From Rhizohabitans arisaemae (GTDB taxonomy: Bacteria > Actinomycetota > Actinomycetes > Streptosporangiales > Streptosporangiaceae), in contig NZ_BLRH01000009.1 in the NCBI RefSeq assembly GCF_025996515.1, positions 124,001-188,000 on the forward strand: a stretch of 64,000 bases of DNA. Reading direction: 5' to 3'. Below the pieces are notes generated by a model that saw nothing but the letters and a program-made list of their open reading frames with translations, did no database searches and was not told the origin of the DNA. Shown here piece after piece: positions 50,526-59,426 of the stretch; position 1 is the first letter of the stretch, and each line of letters begins with the position of its first letter. Both the position numbers and the translations under genes were made by a program.

Positions 50526-51506
50526 ATGGCCATCAAGCGAGCGGCCGAAAGCGTCCCCATTCCCCCCATACCCTCGTCCCCGGCCACCTCCACGCTGGTC
50601 AACGGACACTTCCCCCGCCGCCGAGGGCTGGTCCTGGCGATCAGCGGCCTGGTCGGCCTCCTGCTCACGGTGGTCTGGTCGGCCGAGTTCGTCGACCGGA
50701 CGATCGGCGACAACGTCGCGAACACGCTGCTCGGCCACGACGCCAAAGCCACCCCGATCACCGGCGTGGCCGCCGGCATCGCCTTCGCCTTCGTGAGCGG
50801 CGTCGCCGGCACCTTCACGGCGTGCAACATCGCCGCCTTCGGCGCGATGGCCCCGATGATGGGCGGAACCGGCCGCTCCCGCAGACTGCTGTACGCCCTC
50901 AAACCCCTGGGCTGGCTGTCGGCCGGCATGGTCACCGTGTCCGCGGTCTACGGCGCGATCGTGGGCCTGGTGGGCACGGCGATGCCGCAGTTCTCGACCG
51001 CGCCGAACGTGCCCGGCACGCTCTCCGCACGCAGCGTTCAGTCGCTGGTCATCTTCGGCCTGATCGGACTGATCATGTTCTATCTGGGGCTGGCGGCGCT
51101 CGGCTACGTCCCGGACCCGTTCGCCCGGATCTCCCGGCGTTTCCCGAACGCGCCGATGGTGGTCATGGGCGCGCTCATCGCGGGCTTCCTGATCGGCAGA
51201 CCGTTCCCGCTGTTCCGGCAGATGTTCCGCGACGCGGCCGAGAGCGGCAACCCGCTGTACGGCGCGGCGGCCTTCGTCCTGCAGTCGGCCGGCAACATCG
51301 TGATCATGGCGGTGCTCTTCCTGGTCCTGATCGCCGTGGCCGGCACCCGCCTGCAGCGGTGGCTGACCGCCAAGCCGAGCAGGCTCGCGGTCCTCACCGC
51401 CGCATCGCTGATCGTCGCGGGTGTGTTCACGTTCTTCTACTGGGACGTACGGCTGCTGGCGCGCAGGGAGATCATCCCCTGGTATCCGGTCGCGCCCTGG
51501 GCCTAG
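50526..51506 (+). CDS. Polytopic membrane protein of unknown function
   Basis: A 326-residue protein with about seven hydrophobic segments (near residues 37-55, 75-105, 128-152, 172-190, 210-228, 252-280 and 290-310). The region GIAFAFVSGVAGTFTACNIAAFGAM resembles the Cys-containing helices of DsbD/CcdA-type electron carriers, but it has one Cys only, so this link is weak. The first 30 residues are Pro/Ser-rich and cytoplasmic. GAGGAG precedes ATG 50526. Position beside the carboxylase epsilon gene gives no clear job; transport or self-protection is possible. Confidence 0.7.
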   Translation: MAIKRAAESVPIPPIPSSPATSTLVNGHFPRRRGLVLAISGLVGLLLTVVWSAEFVDRTIGDNVANTLLGHDAKATPITGVAAGIAFAFVSGVAGTFTACNIAAFGAMAPMMGGTGRSRRLLYALKPLGWLSAGMVTVSAVYGAIVGLVGTAMPQFSTAPNVPGTLSARSVQSLVIFGLIGLIMFYLGLAALGYVPDPFARISRRFPNAPMVVMGALIAGFLIGRPFPLFRQMFRDAAESGNPLYGAAAFVLQSAGNIVIMAVLFLVLIAVAGTRLQRWLTAKPSRLAVLTAASLIVAGVFTFFYWDVRLLARREIIPWYPVAPWA

Positions 51507-51510
51507 TGAG

Positions 51511-51540
51511 AAGCCCGGCGGGGTGACCCCCGCCGGGCTT
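51511..51540. terminator. Bidirectional terminator hairpin
   Basis: The stem AAGCCCGGCGGGG / CCCCGCCGGGCTT, followed by TTTT on the plus strand, separates the convergent membrane-protein and quinone-oxidoreductase genes. Confidence 0.85.
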
Positions 51541-51553
51541 TTCGCTCCCTCGT

Positions 51554-52552
51554 TCACCGACCCGGCCGGAGCACGGCCTTGCCGATGGACCGGCGCGACT
51601 CCAGGTCGGCGTGGGCGAGGGCCGCCTCGGCGAGCGGGTACTCGGCGTGGATCCGCGGCCGGAGCCGACCGGCGAGGACGTCCCCGAACACCGTGCCCGC
51701 CCGGCGCAGCATCTGCTCCCTGGTCCGGTCGTAGTGGCCCAGGGAGGCCTTGGTGAGGAACAGCGAACCGCGGGCGCCCAGCTCCTGCGGGTCGGCCGAC
51801 CGTACGGCACCGCTCGTCTGCCCGTACAGCACGAACGTCCCGCGGGGGCGCAGGCAGCCGAGCCCGGCCGTGAAGGTGGCCTCGCCCACGGCGTCGTACA
51901 CCACGGCCACTCCGGCGCCGTCGGTGATCTCCTTGACCCGGGCGGCGAAATCCTCCCGCGTGTAGTCGACCACGTGGGCCGCTCCGGCCGTACGCGCCGC
52001 CTCGGCCTTCTCCTCGTTCGACACCGTCGCGATCACCGTCGCGCCGCGCGCCGTCGCGTACTGGGTGAGCAGCCCGCCGACACCGCCCGCGGCGGCGTGC
52101 ACCAGGCACACGTCGCCGGCGGCGAGCGGCACCACGTCGGTGGCGAGGACGTGCGCGGTCATCCCGTGGATCAGCGCGGCGACCGCGACGACGGGGTCCA
52201 TCCCGTCCGGCAGCGGCACCGTCTTGTCGGCCTTGACCACGCAGTGGGTGGCGTACCCACCCGGGGAACCCGCCCACGCGATCCGGTCGCCCTCGACGAT
52301 CCCGGTCACCGCCGGCCCAACCCGCTCGACGACGCCGGCGCCCTCGAAGCCCGGGGTGAACGGGAACTTCACCGTGTAGGTCCCGGACCGCTGGAACAGG
52401 TCGACGTAGTTGACGCCGGCCGCGGTCACCCGGACCAGCACCTCGCCGGCGCCCGGCTCGGCCACCTCGGCGTCGACGACCCGGAGCACCTCGGGCGGAC
52501 CGTGCACGGCCATCGTCACCCGCTGCGGCCCGCCGTTGACGGAATCGGTCAT
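51554..52552 (-). CDS. Quinone oxidoreductase / zinc-type alcohol dehydrogenase family
   Basis: A 332-residue medium-chain dehydrogenase of the NADPH:quinone reductase branch: GAGEVLVRVTAAGVNYVDLFQRSG, PFTPGFEGAGVVERVG, and the NADPH site CLVHAAAGGVGGLLTQYA (about 140-157). It lacks the structural zinc Cys set, consistent with quinone reductases. It reduces enones or quinones, or gives protection from electrophiles. GGAGGTGCC precedes ATG 52552. It lies 90 bp after the glycosyltransferase gene, separated by a hairpin. Confidence 0.85.
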   Translation of the reverse strand: MTDSVNGGPQRVTMAVHGPPEVLRVVDAEVAEPGAGEVLVRVTAAGVNYVDLFQRSGTYTVKFPFTPGFEGAGVVERVGPAVTGIVEGDRIAWAGSPGGYATHCVVKADKTVPLPDGMDPVVAVAALIHGMTAHVLATDVVPLAAGDVCLVHAAAGGVGGLLTQYATARGATVIATVSNEEKAEAARTAGAAHVVDYTREDFAARVKEITDGAGVAVVYDAVGEATFTAGLGCLRPRGTFVLYGQTSGAVRSADPQELGARGSLFLTKASLGHYDRTREQMLRRAGTVFGDVLAGRLRPRIHAEYPLAEAALAHADLESRRSIGKAVLRPGR

Positions 52553-52588
52553 GGCACCTCCATAGCGTGCTCTGTGCAAGCGGAAGAC

Positions 52589-52619
52589 CCGATGGCGATG
52601 CCGCACACATCGCCATCGG
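52589..52619 (-). terminator. Hairpin after the glycosyltransferase gene
   Basis: A perfect 12-bp stem CCGATGGCGATG / CATCGCCATCGG with a 7-base loop lies downstream of the glycosyltransferase on the minus strand. There is no T-run, so it is a GC-type terminator or attenuator. Confidence 0.5.
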
Positions 52620-52642
52620 ATCCCGGGATACGGCTCGCGCCG

Positions 52643-53977
52643 TCAGACGGAGAGCGTCAGGGTTTCGAGGACGGGGACGAGGTCGCGCGGGCTGGGGGCG
52701 GCGATCTGGTCCTCGTGGAGGCGGTTCGCCCCGGCCTTGTACGACGGCTCGGTGAGCACCCGCATGACCTGGTCGCGGATGCCCTCGACCGAGGCCTTGC
52801 TCATGTCCAGCACCCCGCCCGCGCCGTGGTCGGTCACGTACTTCCCGGTGGTCGGCGCCAGCGCGTACCGGGTGGCGCCGACGACGCCGTCCTCGGAGGT
52901 CTCGGCGATGACCGGCAGGTCCAGGAAGTCCACCACGAGCTGGGGCACCCGCGCCGACGCGGCGCCCGCCATGGTGGCGAGGCCACCGTGGTGGATCACG
53001 GCCGAGCAGGTGGGGGCGAGCTGGTTCAGCGGCACGTACTCCACCACCCGGACGTTGTCCGGGATCTTGGTCACGTTGGCCAGCTGGTTGTCGTTGAGCG
53101 TGGCCACGACCTCCACGTCGAGTCCGCCGAGCGCGTCCAGGAGCATGGGGACGTAGTTCCAGTCCGCGGCGAGGAAGGCCCGCATCGACACCCCGAGCGA
53201 GAGCGCGACCCGCGGCCGGTCCGGCACCGGGTACAGCCACGCGGGGGAAGCCGACTGCTTGGAGTGGGCCAGCCAGCGCACCGGCACCATCCTGGTGTCG
53301 ACCGGCAGGTGCGCCTGCACCGACGGCGGCATCGGGTTGATCGTGAAGTTGCCGAGCAGGGTCTCCCGGTCGATGGGGACGTCGTACTTCTCCCCCATCG
53401 CGCGCAGCGTCTCCACCATCGGGTCGGCGATCGGCGGCACGTCCGCCTCGGCCGCGATGCGCTGGAACGTCTCGATGGACCAGCCGACGATGTCGGGGCC
53501 GGAGAAGCGGGCGTGCCGTGCTCCGCAGGCGCGGGCGGCGACGCCCGCACCCGGGAAGCACGGGTCCCAGATGACCAGGTCCGGGCGCCATTCCCGGAAG
53601 AAGCGCACCATGCCGTCCATGACCGGCATCGAGTCGGTCGCGGAGCCCCGGTAGCGGGTGAAGTCCCACATGGACGGCAGGAAGAACTGGCTGAAGGTGT
53701 TCCAGTTCACCAGCTGGTCCACGGGGAGGTTCATCGCCTCCGTGATGCGTGCGATCTCGGCGCGCTCCTCGGGGTACACCCCACCCGGGCCGAAGGGTGG
53801 CGGCACGTCGGGGTCGCAGATCGCCGCGAAGGACAGGCCTTCCTCGGAGACCGCGTCGCCGAAACAGGGGTGGGAGACGACGAACACCTCGTGTCCGGCG
53901 GCCCGCAGCGCCCACGCCAGCGGGGTGAAGGGGTAGAGGTGGGCCGGGGCCGGCCACATCGCGATGGCGACACGCAT
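52643..53977 (-). CDS. Glycosyltransferase (GT1, antibiotic type)
   Basis: A 444-residue GT-B glycosyltransferase of the macrolide/anthracycline/enediyne type. The N-terminal acceptor domain starts MRVAIAMWPAPAHLYPFTPLAWALRAAGHEV. The nucleotide-binding C-terminal domain has VEYVPLNQLAPTCSAVIHHGGLATMAGAASARVPQLVV, the HHGG sugar-nucleotide motif. No separate P450-like activator protein gene, as needed by some of these enzymes, is seen beside it. It probably attaches the C-methyl pentose. ATG 53977 is 28 bases after the transporter gene stop, so they likely share an operon. Confidence 0.9.
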   Translation of the reverse strand: MRVAIAMWPAPAHLYPFTPLAWALRAAGHEVFVVSHPCFGDAVSEEGLSFAAICDPDVPPPFGPGGVYPEERAEIARITEAMNLPVDQLVNWNTFSQFFLPSMWDFTRYRGSATDSMPVMDGMVRFFREWRPDLVIWDPCFPGAGVAARACGARHARFSGPDIVGWSIETFQRIAAEADVPPIADPMVETLRAMGEKYDVPIDRETLLGNFTINPMPPSVQAHLPVDTRMVPVRWLAHSKQSASPAWLYPVPDRPRVALSLGVSMRAFLAADWNYVPMLLDALGGLDVEVVATLNDNQLANVTKIPDNVRVVEYVPLNQLAPTCSAVIHHGGLATMAGAASARVPQLVVDFLDLPVIAETSEDGVVGATRYALAPTTGKYVTDHGAGGVLDMSKASVEGIRDQVMRVLTEPSYKAGANRLHEDQIAAPSPRDLVPVLETLTLSV

Positions 53978-54005
53978 GGGGACTCCTTGACTCGAACGGA
54001 TCAGG

Positions 54006-55580
54006 TCAGCTTGGAGCGGGTGCCGCGGCTTCGCTCTGCGCCGTTCCCTCCTCCGCCGAAGGCCCCGGCGGGGCGCCGATCGGCGGGATGTGCCGGAGAG
54101 TGAAGTAGGCGAGCACGGCGAAGCCGAGGAACAGGACGATGCAGATGACCGCGACGGAGGCGTAGGCCGAGTTGAACGCCTCGCGCCCCACCGCCAGCAC
54201 CTGCGCGGCGGCCTCGGGCGGCAGCTGACCGGCGGCCGCGGCCGCGTCGGCCATGCTCTCGCCGACCGCGGGCGGAGCCCCCGAGGGGAGCTGCACCGTC
54301 CCCTGGTAGAGGAGGGTGGCCAGGCTGCCGAGTCCGGCGATGCCGAGGGCGCTGCCCAGTTCACCGGCCGTGGTGGACAGGGACGCCGCCGATCCGGCCT
54401 TCTCCGGCGGGGCCGACATCAGGACCAGCTGGTTCACCAGCGCGGGGATCGGGCTGACGCCGAGGAACACCACGGAGACGCCGACGACCAGGATCGGGAG
54501 CCCGTTGGAGGCGCTCACCTGGGTGAGGATGCCCATGCCGACGATGCCGACGAGCGCGCCCCCGGCCATGACGAACCCGGGGCGGTACTTCTTGGCCAAG
54601 CCCATCGAGAACTGGATACCGAAGATCACGACAACCGAGGGGATCAGCAGCCACAGCGCCGTCGCCAGCGGCGAGAGACCCTCGACGAGGAGGAGATGCT
54701 GGGTCATCAGCAGGCCGTTGCCACCCTGGATCACCCCGGCGAGCAGGTACAGCGTGAGTCCACCGGCAACGGCGGCGATGCCGAAGAGCCCGAAGTCCAG
54801 CAGCGGGTCGGGGAGCCGGCGCTGCCTGCGCGCGAACACCGCGCCGATCGCGAGGCCGACCACGATGGCCGCGCCCGACTGCCACGACCAGCCCACCCGG
54901 GCCAGCTCCTTCAGGCCGTAGATCACCGGAAGGATCGCGGCCAGCGACAGCGCCACGCTGAACAGGTCCAGCGGTCCGGACTCGGTGCCGGGGCGACGGC
55001 CGGGCAGGAGGAAGGGGCCGGTCACCATGAGCAGCAGCATGATCGGCGCGCCGATCAGGAAGATCGAGCCCCACCAGAACGAGTTGAGGAGCAGCCCGCC
55101 GACGGTCGGACCGAGGGAGATGCCCAGTACGGCGGCGCCGGACCAGACGCCCATGGCCGTACCCATCTGCTTGGGGTCGGTGAACATGGCCCTGATCAGC
55201 CCCAGCACCGACGGCATGATCGTCGCGCCCGCGATGCCGAGCAGGGCGCGGACCGCGATCAGCATCTCCGGGCCGGTGGAGTAGGCCGCGACCACCGAGA
55301 GCACGCCGAAGACGGCGGCGCCGATCAGCAGCAGGTTGCGGTGACCGATCCGGTCACCCAGCCGGCCCATGGTCACCAGGAAGCCGGCGATGAGGAATCC
55401 GTAGATGTCGGTGATCCACAGAGCCTGGACCGGGTTCGCCCCCAGGTCGGCGACGAGCTGGGGCAGCGCCAAGATCACGACGCTGAGGTCCAGCATCGCG
55501 AGCATGGTGGGCAAGGACAGTACTGCCAGTCCGATCCACTCTTTCCGCCCAGCGCGGGAAGGTGTTTCTTGGAGGGACAC
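54006..55580 (-). CDS. MFS exporter (DHA2/14-TM type)
   Basis: A 524-residue drug:H+ antiporter with about 14 membrane segments. Motif A-like LVTMGRLGDRIGHRNLLLIG follows helix 2, and motif C-like GAAVLGISLGPTVGGLL is in helix 5; the start RKEWIGLAVLSLPTMLAMLDLSVVILALPQL and length fit EmrB/QacA-type exporters. In enediyne clusters such transporters serve as self-resistance pumps. Two copies of the cluster motif lie 77 and 163 bp upstream. It heads the transporter-glycosyltransferase operon. Confidence 0.93.
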   Translation of the reverse strand: MSLQETPSRAGRKEWIGLAVLSLPTMLAMLDLSVVILALPQLVADLGANPVQALWITDIYGFLIAGFLVTMGRLGDRIGHRNLLLIGAAVFGVLSVVAAYSTGPEMLIAVRALLGIAGATIMPSVLGLIRAMFTDPKQMGTAMGVWSGAAVLGISLGPTVGGLLLNSFWWGSIFLIGAPIMLLLMVTGPFLLPGRRPGTESGPLDLFSVALSLAAILPVIYGLKELARVGWSWQSGAAIVVGLAIGAVFARRQRRLPDPLLDFGLFGIAAVAGGLTLYLLAGVIQGGNGLLMTQHLLLVEGLSPLATALWLLIPSVVVIFGIQFSMGLAKKYRPGFVMAGGALVGIVGMGILTQVSASNGLPILVVGVSVVFLGVSPIPALVNQLVLMSAPPEKAGSAASLSTTAGELGSALGIAGLGSLATLLYQGTVQLPSGAPPAVGESMADAAAAAGQLPPEAAAQVLAVGREAFNSAYASVAVICIVLFLGFAVLAYFTLRHIPPIGAPPGPSAEEGTAQSEAAAPAPS

Positions 55581-55656
55581 GCTGCAGCCCCTTTCTCAAT
55601 CGAGTCAAGACACGTCTGTGCGCTGGTTCAGCAGTGTCCGCCGGTGCGCGCTCCCT

Positions 55657-55673
55657 GGCATCTCCGAGCATGC
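55657..55673 (-). promoter_or_regulatory. Cluster motif copy 12 (minus orientation)
   Basis: Read on the minus strand: GCATG-CTCG-GAGATGCC, 77 bp before ATG 55580 of the MFS gene. Confidence 0.45.
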
Positions 55674-55742
55674 GCACTTCGCCGAGTCAATGGGGAATTT
55701 TCTCTGTGGCACCGTCAGTGTCCGCCGGGCGTCCGCCGCCAT

Positions 55743-55759
55743 GCATCTTTGAGCATGCG
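55743..55759 (-). promoter_or_regulatory. Cluster motif copy 13 (minus orientation)
   Basis: Read on the minus strand: GCATG-CTCA-AAGATGCA, in the second repeat, 163 bp before the MFS start. Confidence 0.4.
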
Positions 55760-56062
55760 CTCCCCCGTCCCGGCCCGGGCCGCCGGTTTCGCACCGGAAA
55801 CGGGAGGCTGGATTTCCCGGAAACCGGGTATGCGATACCCGGCGACTACAGACCGGGCACCATCCTGACATTTGACACAACAGCACGTTTGGCGGGTTTG
55901 TGAAACATCGGCCTGTGAGAGACGATAACCTCTCGAAGCGAAACCGATAACGCCTTCCATTACATCTGGGAAAGGGCTTGGCCGCCCACCGTATGCGGCG
56001 ACGCCGGCCGTGCCCTGTCGGGTAACCCGCCGGGACGCCACCGATAGATGGGGTGACCGCGC

Positions 56063-56401
56063 ATGGGGATCTCTGTACAGGCTCTGGACGCTGTGTACGG
56101 CCGGCCGGCGGCCGGCGTGCGGACGCGCATCGAACGTTCGATCAACGGTCGTTGGAGCGCCTGCTCCGACGCCGAAACGGATCAACGGGGCCATGTCGGA
56201 GAGTGGAGCGGCCAGAAGTTCGAACGCGGGCTGTACCGGATCGTCTTCGAGAGCGACCGATACTTCGTCAGCCTCGGCTACCGGGCGGCCTACACCGAAA
56301 TCGTGGTCATGTTCCGCATGCAGGACGAGGCCGACTCCGCCCAGATCCAGGTGCAGTTCTCCCCCTACTCCTACTCGACCTATCTGGGGTCGTTCGGCTG
56401 A
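56063..56401 (+). CDS. Transthyretin/HIUase-fold protein with altered catalytic residues
   Basis: A 112-residue protein of the transthyretin-like 5-hydroxyisourate hydrolase fold, close to the family's usual length. It shows LDAVYGRPAAGVRTRIER, GLYRIVFESDRYF and the C-terminal tetramer signature SPYSYSTYLGS. The four conserved catalytic positions differ: the N-terminal His is Gln6, the Arg of DGR is His44, the His of HYHVP is Gln94, and the Arg of YRGS is Leu108. Urate degradation is therefore unlikely. No other urate-pathway gene is near. It has no export signal. GGGGTGA precedes ATG 56063. It is divergent from the exporter and convergent with the SARP gene (10-bp gap). It may be a repurposed enzyme or a ligand-binding protein. 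Confidence 0.8.
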   Translation: MGISVQALDAVYGRPAAGVRTRIERSINGRWSACSDAETDQRGHVGEWSGQKFERGLYRIVFESDRYFVSLGYRAAYTEIVVMFRMQDEADSAQIQVQFSPYSYSTYLGSFG

Positions 56402-56411
56402 CCGCCTCCGC

Positions 56412-59400
56412 TCACCTGGAGAAGCGGGGATCCATCCCCTCGCTCAGCTGGAGCGCCCGAGCCATCGCCGCCTCCGCCGCGGCGTCGTCGCCGACCGCCT
56501 GACACGCCTCGCAGAGCAAGGTGAGGGTCTGCGCCTCCTGCAGGGGCATGTTCATCACCTGGAACAGGTCGGTGGTCTGCCGGAAGTAGGACGCCGCCAG
56601 CATCGGGTCGCCGCTCGCCAGGGCCAGCTCGCCGAGCCCCTCCAGCGCGTCCGCCTCGGCCAGCCGCTGCTGGGCGCTGGTGGCCAGCTCCAACGCCAGG
56701 TGGAGGGCCCGGGACGCCGCGACGCGCTCACCCTGGCGGAGCCGCGCCATGCCGAGACCGTGCTGGACGTACGCCTCGCCCGTGGTGTCGCAGATGTCGC
56801 GCACGATGGCCAGTGCCGCGGTGAACGCGTCCACGGAGAGGGCGAACTCCCCGGCCTGCAGGTGGGCGCGGCCCATCCGGTGCAGCACCTGGGCGTTCAC
56901 CCTCCGGTTTCCGCCGGACCGGCTGTGGATCAGCGCCTCCCGGAGCAGCCGCTTGGCGTCCTCCACGTTCCCGCAGTCCAGGTGGAGCTGGGCGAGGGAG
57001 TGCAGGGCGAAGGCCGCCGAGACGTGGTCGCCGGTGGCGCGGAAGATCGCGATGGCCTGCTCCGAGCGGTCGACGGCCTCCTTGAGCCGCCCGTTGAGCC
57101 GATCCATCAGGGCCAGGGCACTGGTGGCGAGCGCGAACCCCTGGCTGTCGCGGATGTCGGTGAAGAGCCCCATGGCGGTCTCGAGTTCGCGGCGCGCGTC
57201 GTCGAAGTGCTGCTCGGTGAAGGACAGCATCCCCATCCGGTACAGCACCATGGCGTGGCCGTGCCGGTCCCCCGCCTGCGCGGTCGCCTCCCGCGCGATC
57301 TCGTGGGTCTCCCGCCAGTCGTCGAGGTAGACCCGGGATTCGAAGAACCTCGTCGCGGCCACCGCGAGGCTCCAGCAGATCTCCACCAGCCCCGCCTGCG
57401 CGGCCTGGCGGATGCCGGACACCAGAACGAGGCGTTCCCGCTCGAACCATTCAAACGGTGTCGCGATCAGCCGGTCGATCAGCTCCTTCGAGGGTGACCA
57501 GTGGATGACCTCCCCGGGGATCGGGACCGTGGTGCCGAATTCCCGGCACTGGGCGGCGTCGGCCAGGACGAGCAGCGCGCTCAGCGCCCGGCTCAGCGTC
57601 GCGGTGCGCTCGGGGGCCGGCTCCTCGGCGGCGAGCCGCTCGCGGGCGAACACCCGGATGAGGTCGTGGAACTGGTACTGGGTGTACGCGCCGCGCCCGG
57701 CGTGCACGACCTCGATCAACTGCGCGTCCACCAGGTCGTCCAGCAGATCCTGGGCGACGGGGAACGGCTGGTCCAGCAGCGGCGCCGCGATCCAGGCCGG
57801 AAGGACGTGCGAGTCGAGGATCGCCAGCCGCCGGAAGAGCCGCCGGGCCTCGTCCCCAAGGCCCTCGTAGGTCAGGGAGATGCTGGCCCGGATCCCCATC
57901 TCGCCGTGGATGAGCTCGTCCAGCCGGCGGGTCTCGTCCCGAAGCCGTTCCGCCAGCTGCCCGATGTTCCAGTGCGGACGCGCCGCCAGCCGTGAGCCGG
58001 CGATGCGCAGCGCCAGGGGCAGCCGTCCGCACAGGTCCACGAGCATGGAGGCCGAGTGCGTGTCCGCGTGCACCCGCTCGACACCGGCGATCCGGGAGAG
58101 CAGCTCCATCGAATGGGCGGCGTCGAACACGTCCAGGTCCACGTGGGTCACCCCGGCGAGCCCGCCGAGCCGGCTCCGGCTGGTGATGATGATGGCGGCC
58201 TGGGGGTTGCCCGGGAGCAGCGGGAGGACCTGGCTCTCCCCGCTCACGTCGTCCAGCACGATCAGCACCCGGCTGTCGGCGATCAGGTTCCGGTAGGTCT
58301 CGGCCCGCTCCTCCAGGCCGTCCGGGATCGCGTTCCCCGGCACCCCGAGCACCCGGAGGAACCGCTCCAGCACCTGCATGGGGCTGACCGCCCGGGGGGC
58401 GACCCCGTGCAGGTCGGCGAAGAGCTGACCGTCGGGAAAGTGCTGGGCGACGTCGTGCGCGATGTGGACCGCGAGGGTGGTCTTCCCGATCCCGGCCCGT
58501 CCCACGATCGCGATGATGGGGACCGCGAAGCGCGCCGAGCCGCTCGGGGCCGTGGTCAGATGCCGGCGTATGGCGGTGATCTGCCGGTCCCGGCCGGTGA
58601 AATCGGCGATGCCGGTGGGCAGCATGCACGGCACGCCGACGGCGGGCTCGACGGCGACCTTGGCCGGAGGGTCGGGCAGGTTGAGACTCTCGCTGGCGGT
58701 GAGGATGGCGTATTCGAGCTGCTGCAGGCGTTCGTTGGGTTCGATCCCCAGCTCATCGATCATCACGCGGTGCGCGTTCCGGTAGACCTGCAGCGCCTCC
58801 GCCTGCCGGCCGGATCGATAGAGCGCGATCATCAGCTGCCCCACCAGCCGCTCGCGCAGCGGGTGCTCCTGGACCAGCTTGGTGAGCTCGCCGACAAGCT
58901 CGTGATGCTTGCCGAGGTCGAGTTCGAGCTGGATGCACGCCTCGTTGGCGGCGATCCTGAGCTCGTTGAGACGGTTCGCCTCCACCTGCAGCAACCTGCT
59001 CTCGATGCCGTCCAGCGCGGGTCCGCGCCACAGTCCGAGCGCCTGGCGGAACAGCGTGACCGCTTCGCCCGGGTCTCGCTTGTCGCGGGCGCAGCGGGCC
59101 CGGAGGATGAAGTCCTCGAAGCGGAACGCGTCGACGCGTTCCTCGTCCACCTGGAGCAGGTAGCCCTGGGAATGGGTGACGATCGCGTCGCAGTACCCGT
59201 GGGCGGTGAACATCCGGCGAAGCGCCGAGATGCAGATCTGCACCTGGACCCGGGAGGTGGCGGGCGGGTTGTCCCCGTAGATGACCTCGGTCAGCCGGCC
59301 GATGGAGACCGGCCGGTTGGCGTGGAGCAGCAAGGTGGCCAGAACCGCCTGTTGCCGGGTACCCCCCAGGTCGAGCCTGCGTCCGCCTGCGGCAGCCTCG

Positions 59401-59426
59401 AGCACCCCAAGAATGCAGAAATCCAT
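56412..59426 (-). CDS. SARP-family regulator (AfsR-like)
   Basis: A 1004-residue regulator. The winged-helix DNA-binding domain is at about 1-95 (LGGTRQQAVLATLLLHANRPVSIGRLTEVIYG), followed by the bacterial transcriptional activation domain (BTAD) to about 250 (AFRFEDFI...HRVMIDELGIEPNERLQQLEYAIL). An NB-ARC ATPase begins near 275 with the P-loop VGRAGIGKTTLAVHIAHD and later LIVLDDVSG and GRLPLALRIAGSRL. TPR-like repeats fill about 650-1004. This is the AfsR architecture. Probably the main activator of the cluster. GGAG lies before ATG 59426. It converges with the transthyretin-like gene. Confidence 0.95.
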   Translation of the reverse strand: MDFCILGVLEAAAGGRRLDLGGTRQQAVLATLLLHANRPVSIGRLTEVIYGDNPPATSRVQVQICISALRRMFTAHGYCDAIVTHSQGYLLQVDEERVDAFRFEDFILRARCARDKRDPGEAVTLFRQALGLWRGPALDGIESRLLQVEANRLNELRIAANEACIQLELDLGKHHELVGELTKLVQEHPLRERLVGQLMIALYRSGRQAEALQVYRNAHRVMIDELGIEPNERLQQLEYAILTASESLNLPDPPAKVAVEPAVGVPCMLPTGIADFTGRDRQITAIRRHLTTAPSGSARFAVPIIAIVGRAGIGKTTLAVHIAHDVAQHFPDGQLFADLHGVAPRAVSPMQVLERFLRVLGVPGNAIPDGLEERAETYRNLIADSRVLIVLDDVSGESQVLPLLPGNPQAAIIITSRSRLGGLAGVTHVDLDVFDAAHSMELLSRIAGVERVHADTHSASMLVDLCGRLPLALRIAGSRLAARPHWNIGQLAERLRDETRRLDELIHGEMGIRASISLTYEGLGDEARRLFRRLAILDSHVLPAWIAAPLLDQPFPVAQDLLDDLVDAQLIEVVHAGRGAYTQYQFHDLIRVFARERLAAEEPAPERTATLSRALSALLVLADAAQCREFGTTVPIPGEVIHWSPSKELIDRLIATPFEWFERERLVLVSGIRQAAQAGLVEICWSLAVAATRFFESRVYLDDWRETHEIAREATAQAGDRHGHAMVLYRMGMLSFTEQHFDDARRELETAMGLFTDIRDSQGFALATSALALMDRLNGRLKEAVDRSEQAIAIFRATGDHVSAAFALHSLAQLHLDCGNVEDAKRLLREALIHSRSGGNRRVNAQVLHRMGRAHLQAGEFALSVDAFTAALAIVRDICDTTGEAYVQHGLGMARLRQGERVAASRALHLALELATSAQQRLAEADALEGLGELALASGDPMLAASYFRQTTDLFQVMNMPLQEAQTLTLLCEACQAVGDDAAAEAAMARALQLSEGMDPRFSR

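Larger units (their letters stand above)
55581..56062. promoter_or_regulatory. Divergent control region with imperfect direct repeats (482 bp)
   Basis: A non-coding region between the MFS gene (minus) and transthyretin-like gene (plus). Two ~45-bp imperfect repeats, 55632-55675 and 55717-55761, share CAGTGTCCGCCGG at the left and GAGCATGCGC at the right. Each contains a minus-strand variant of the cluster motif. A GGTATGCGATACC-like palindrome occurs at about 55828-55840. Confidence 0.5.

Noticed and set aside
56063-56401. Calling the transthyretin-fold gene a urate-pathway hydrolase
   Set aside because: All four conserved catalytic positions are changed and no purine-degradation gene is nearby.
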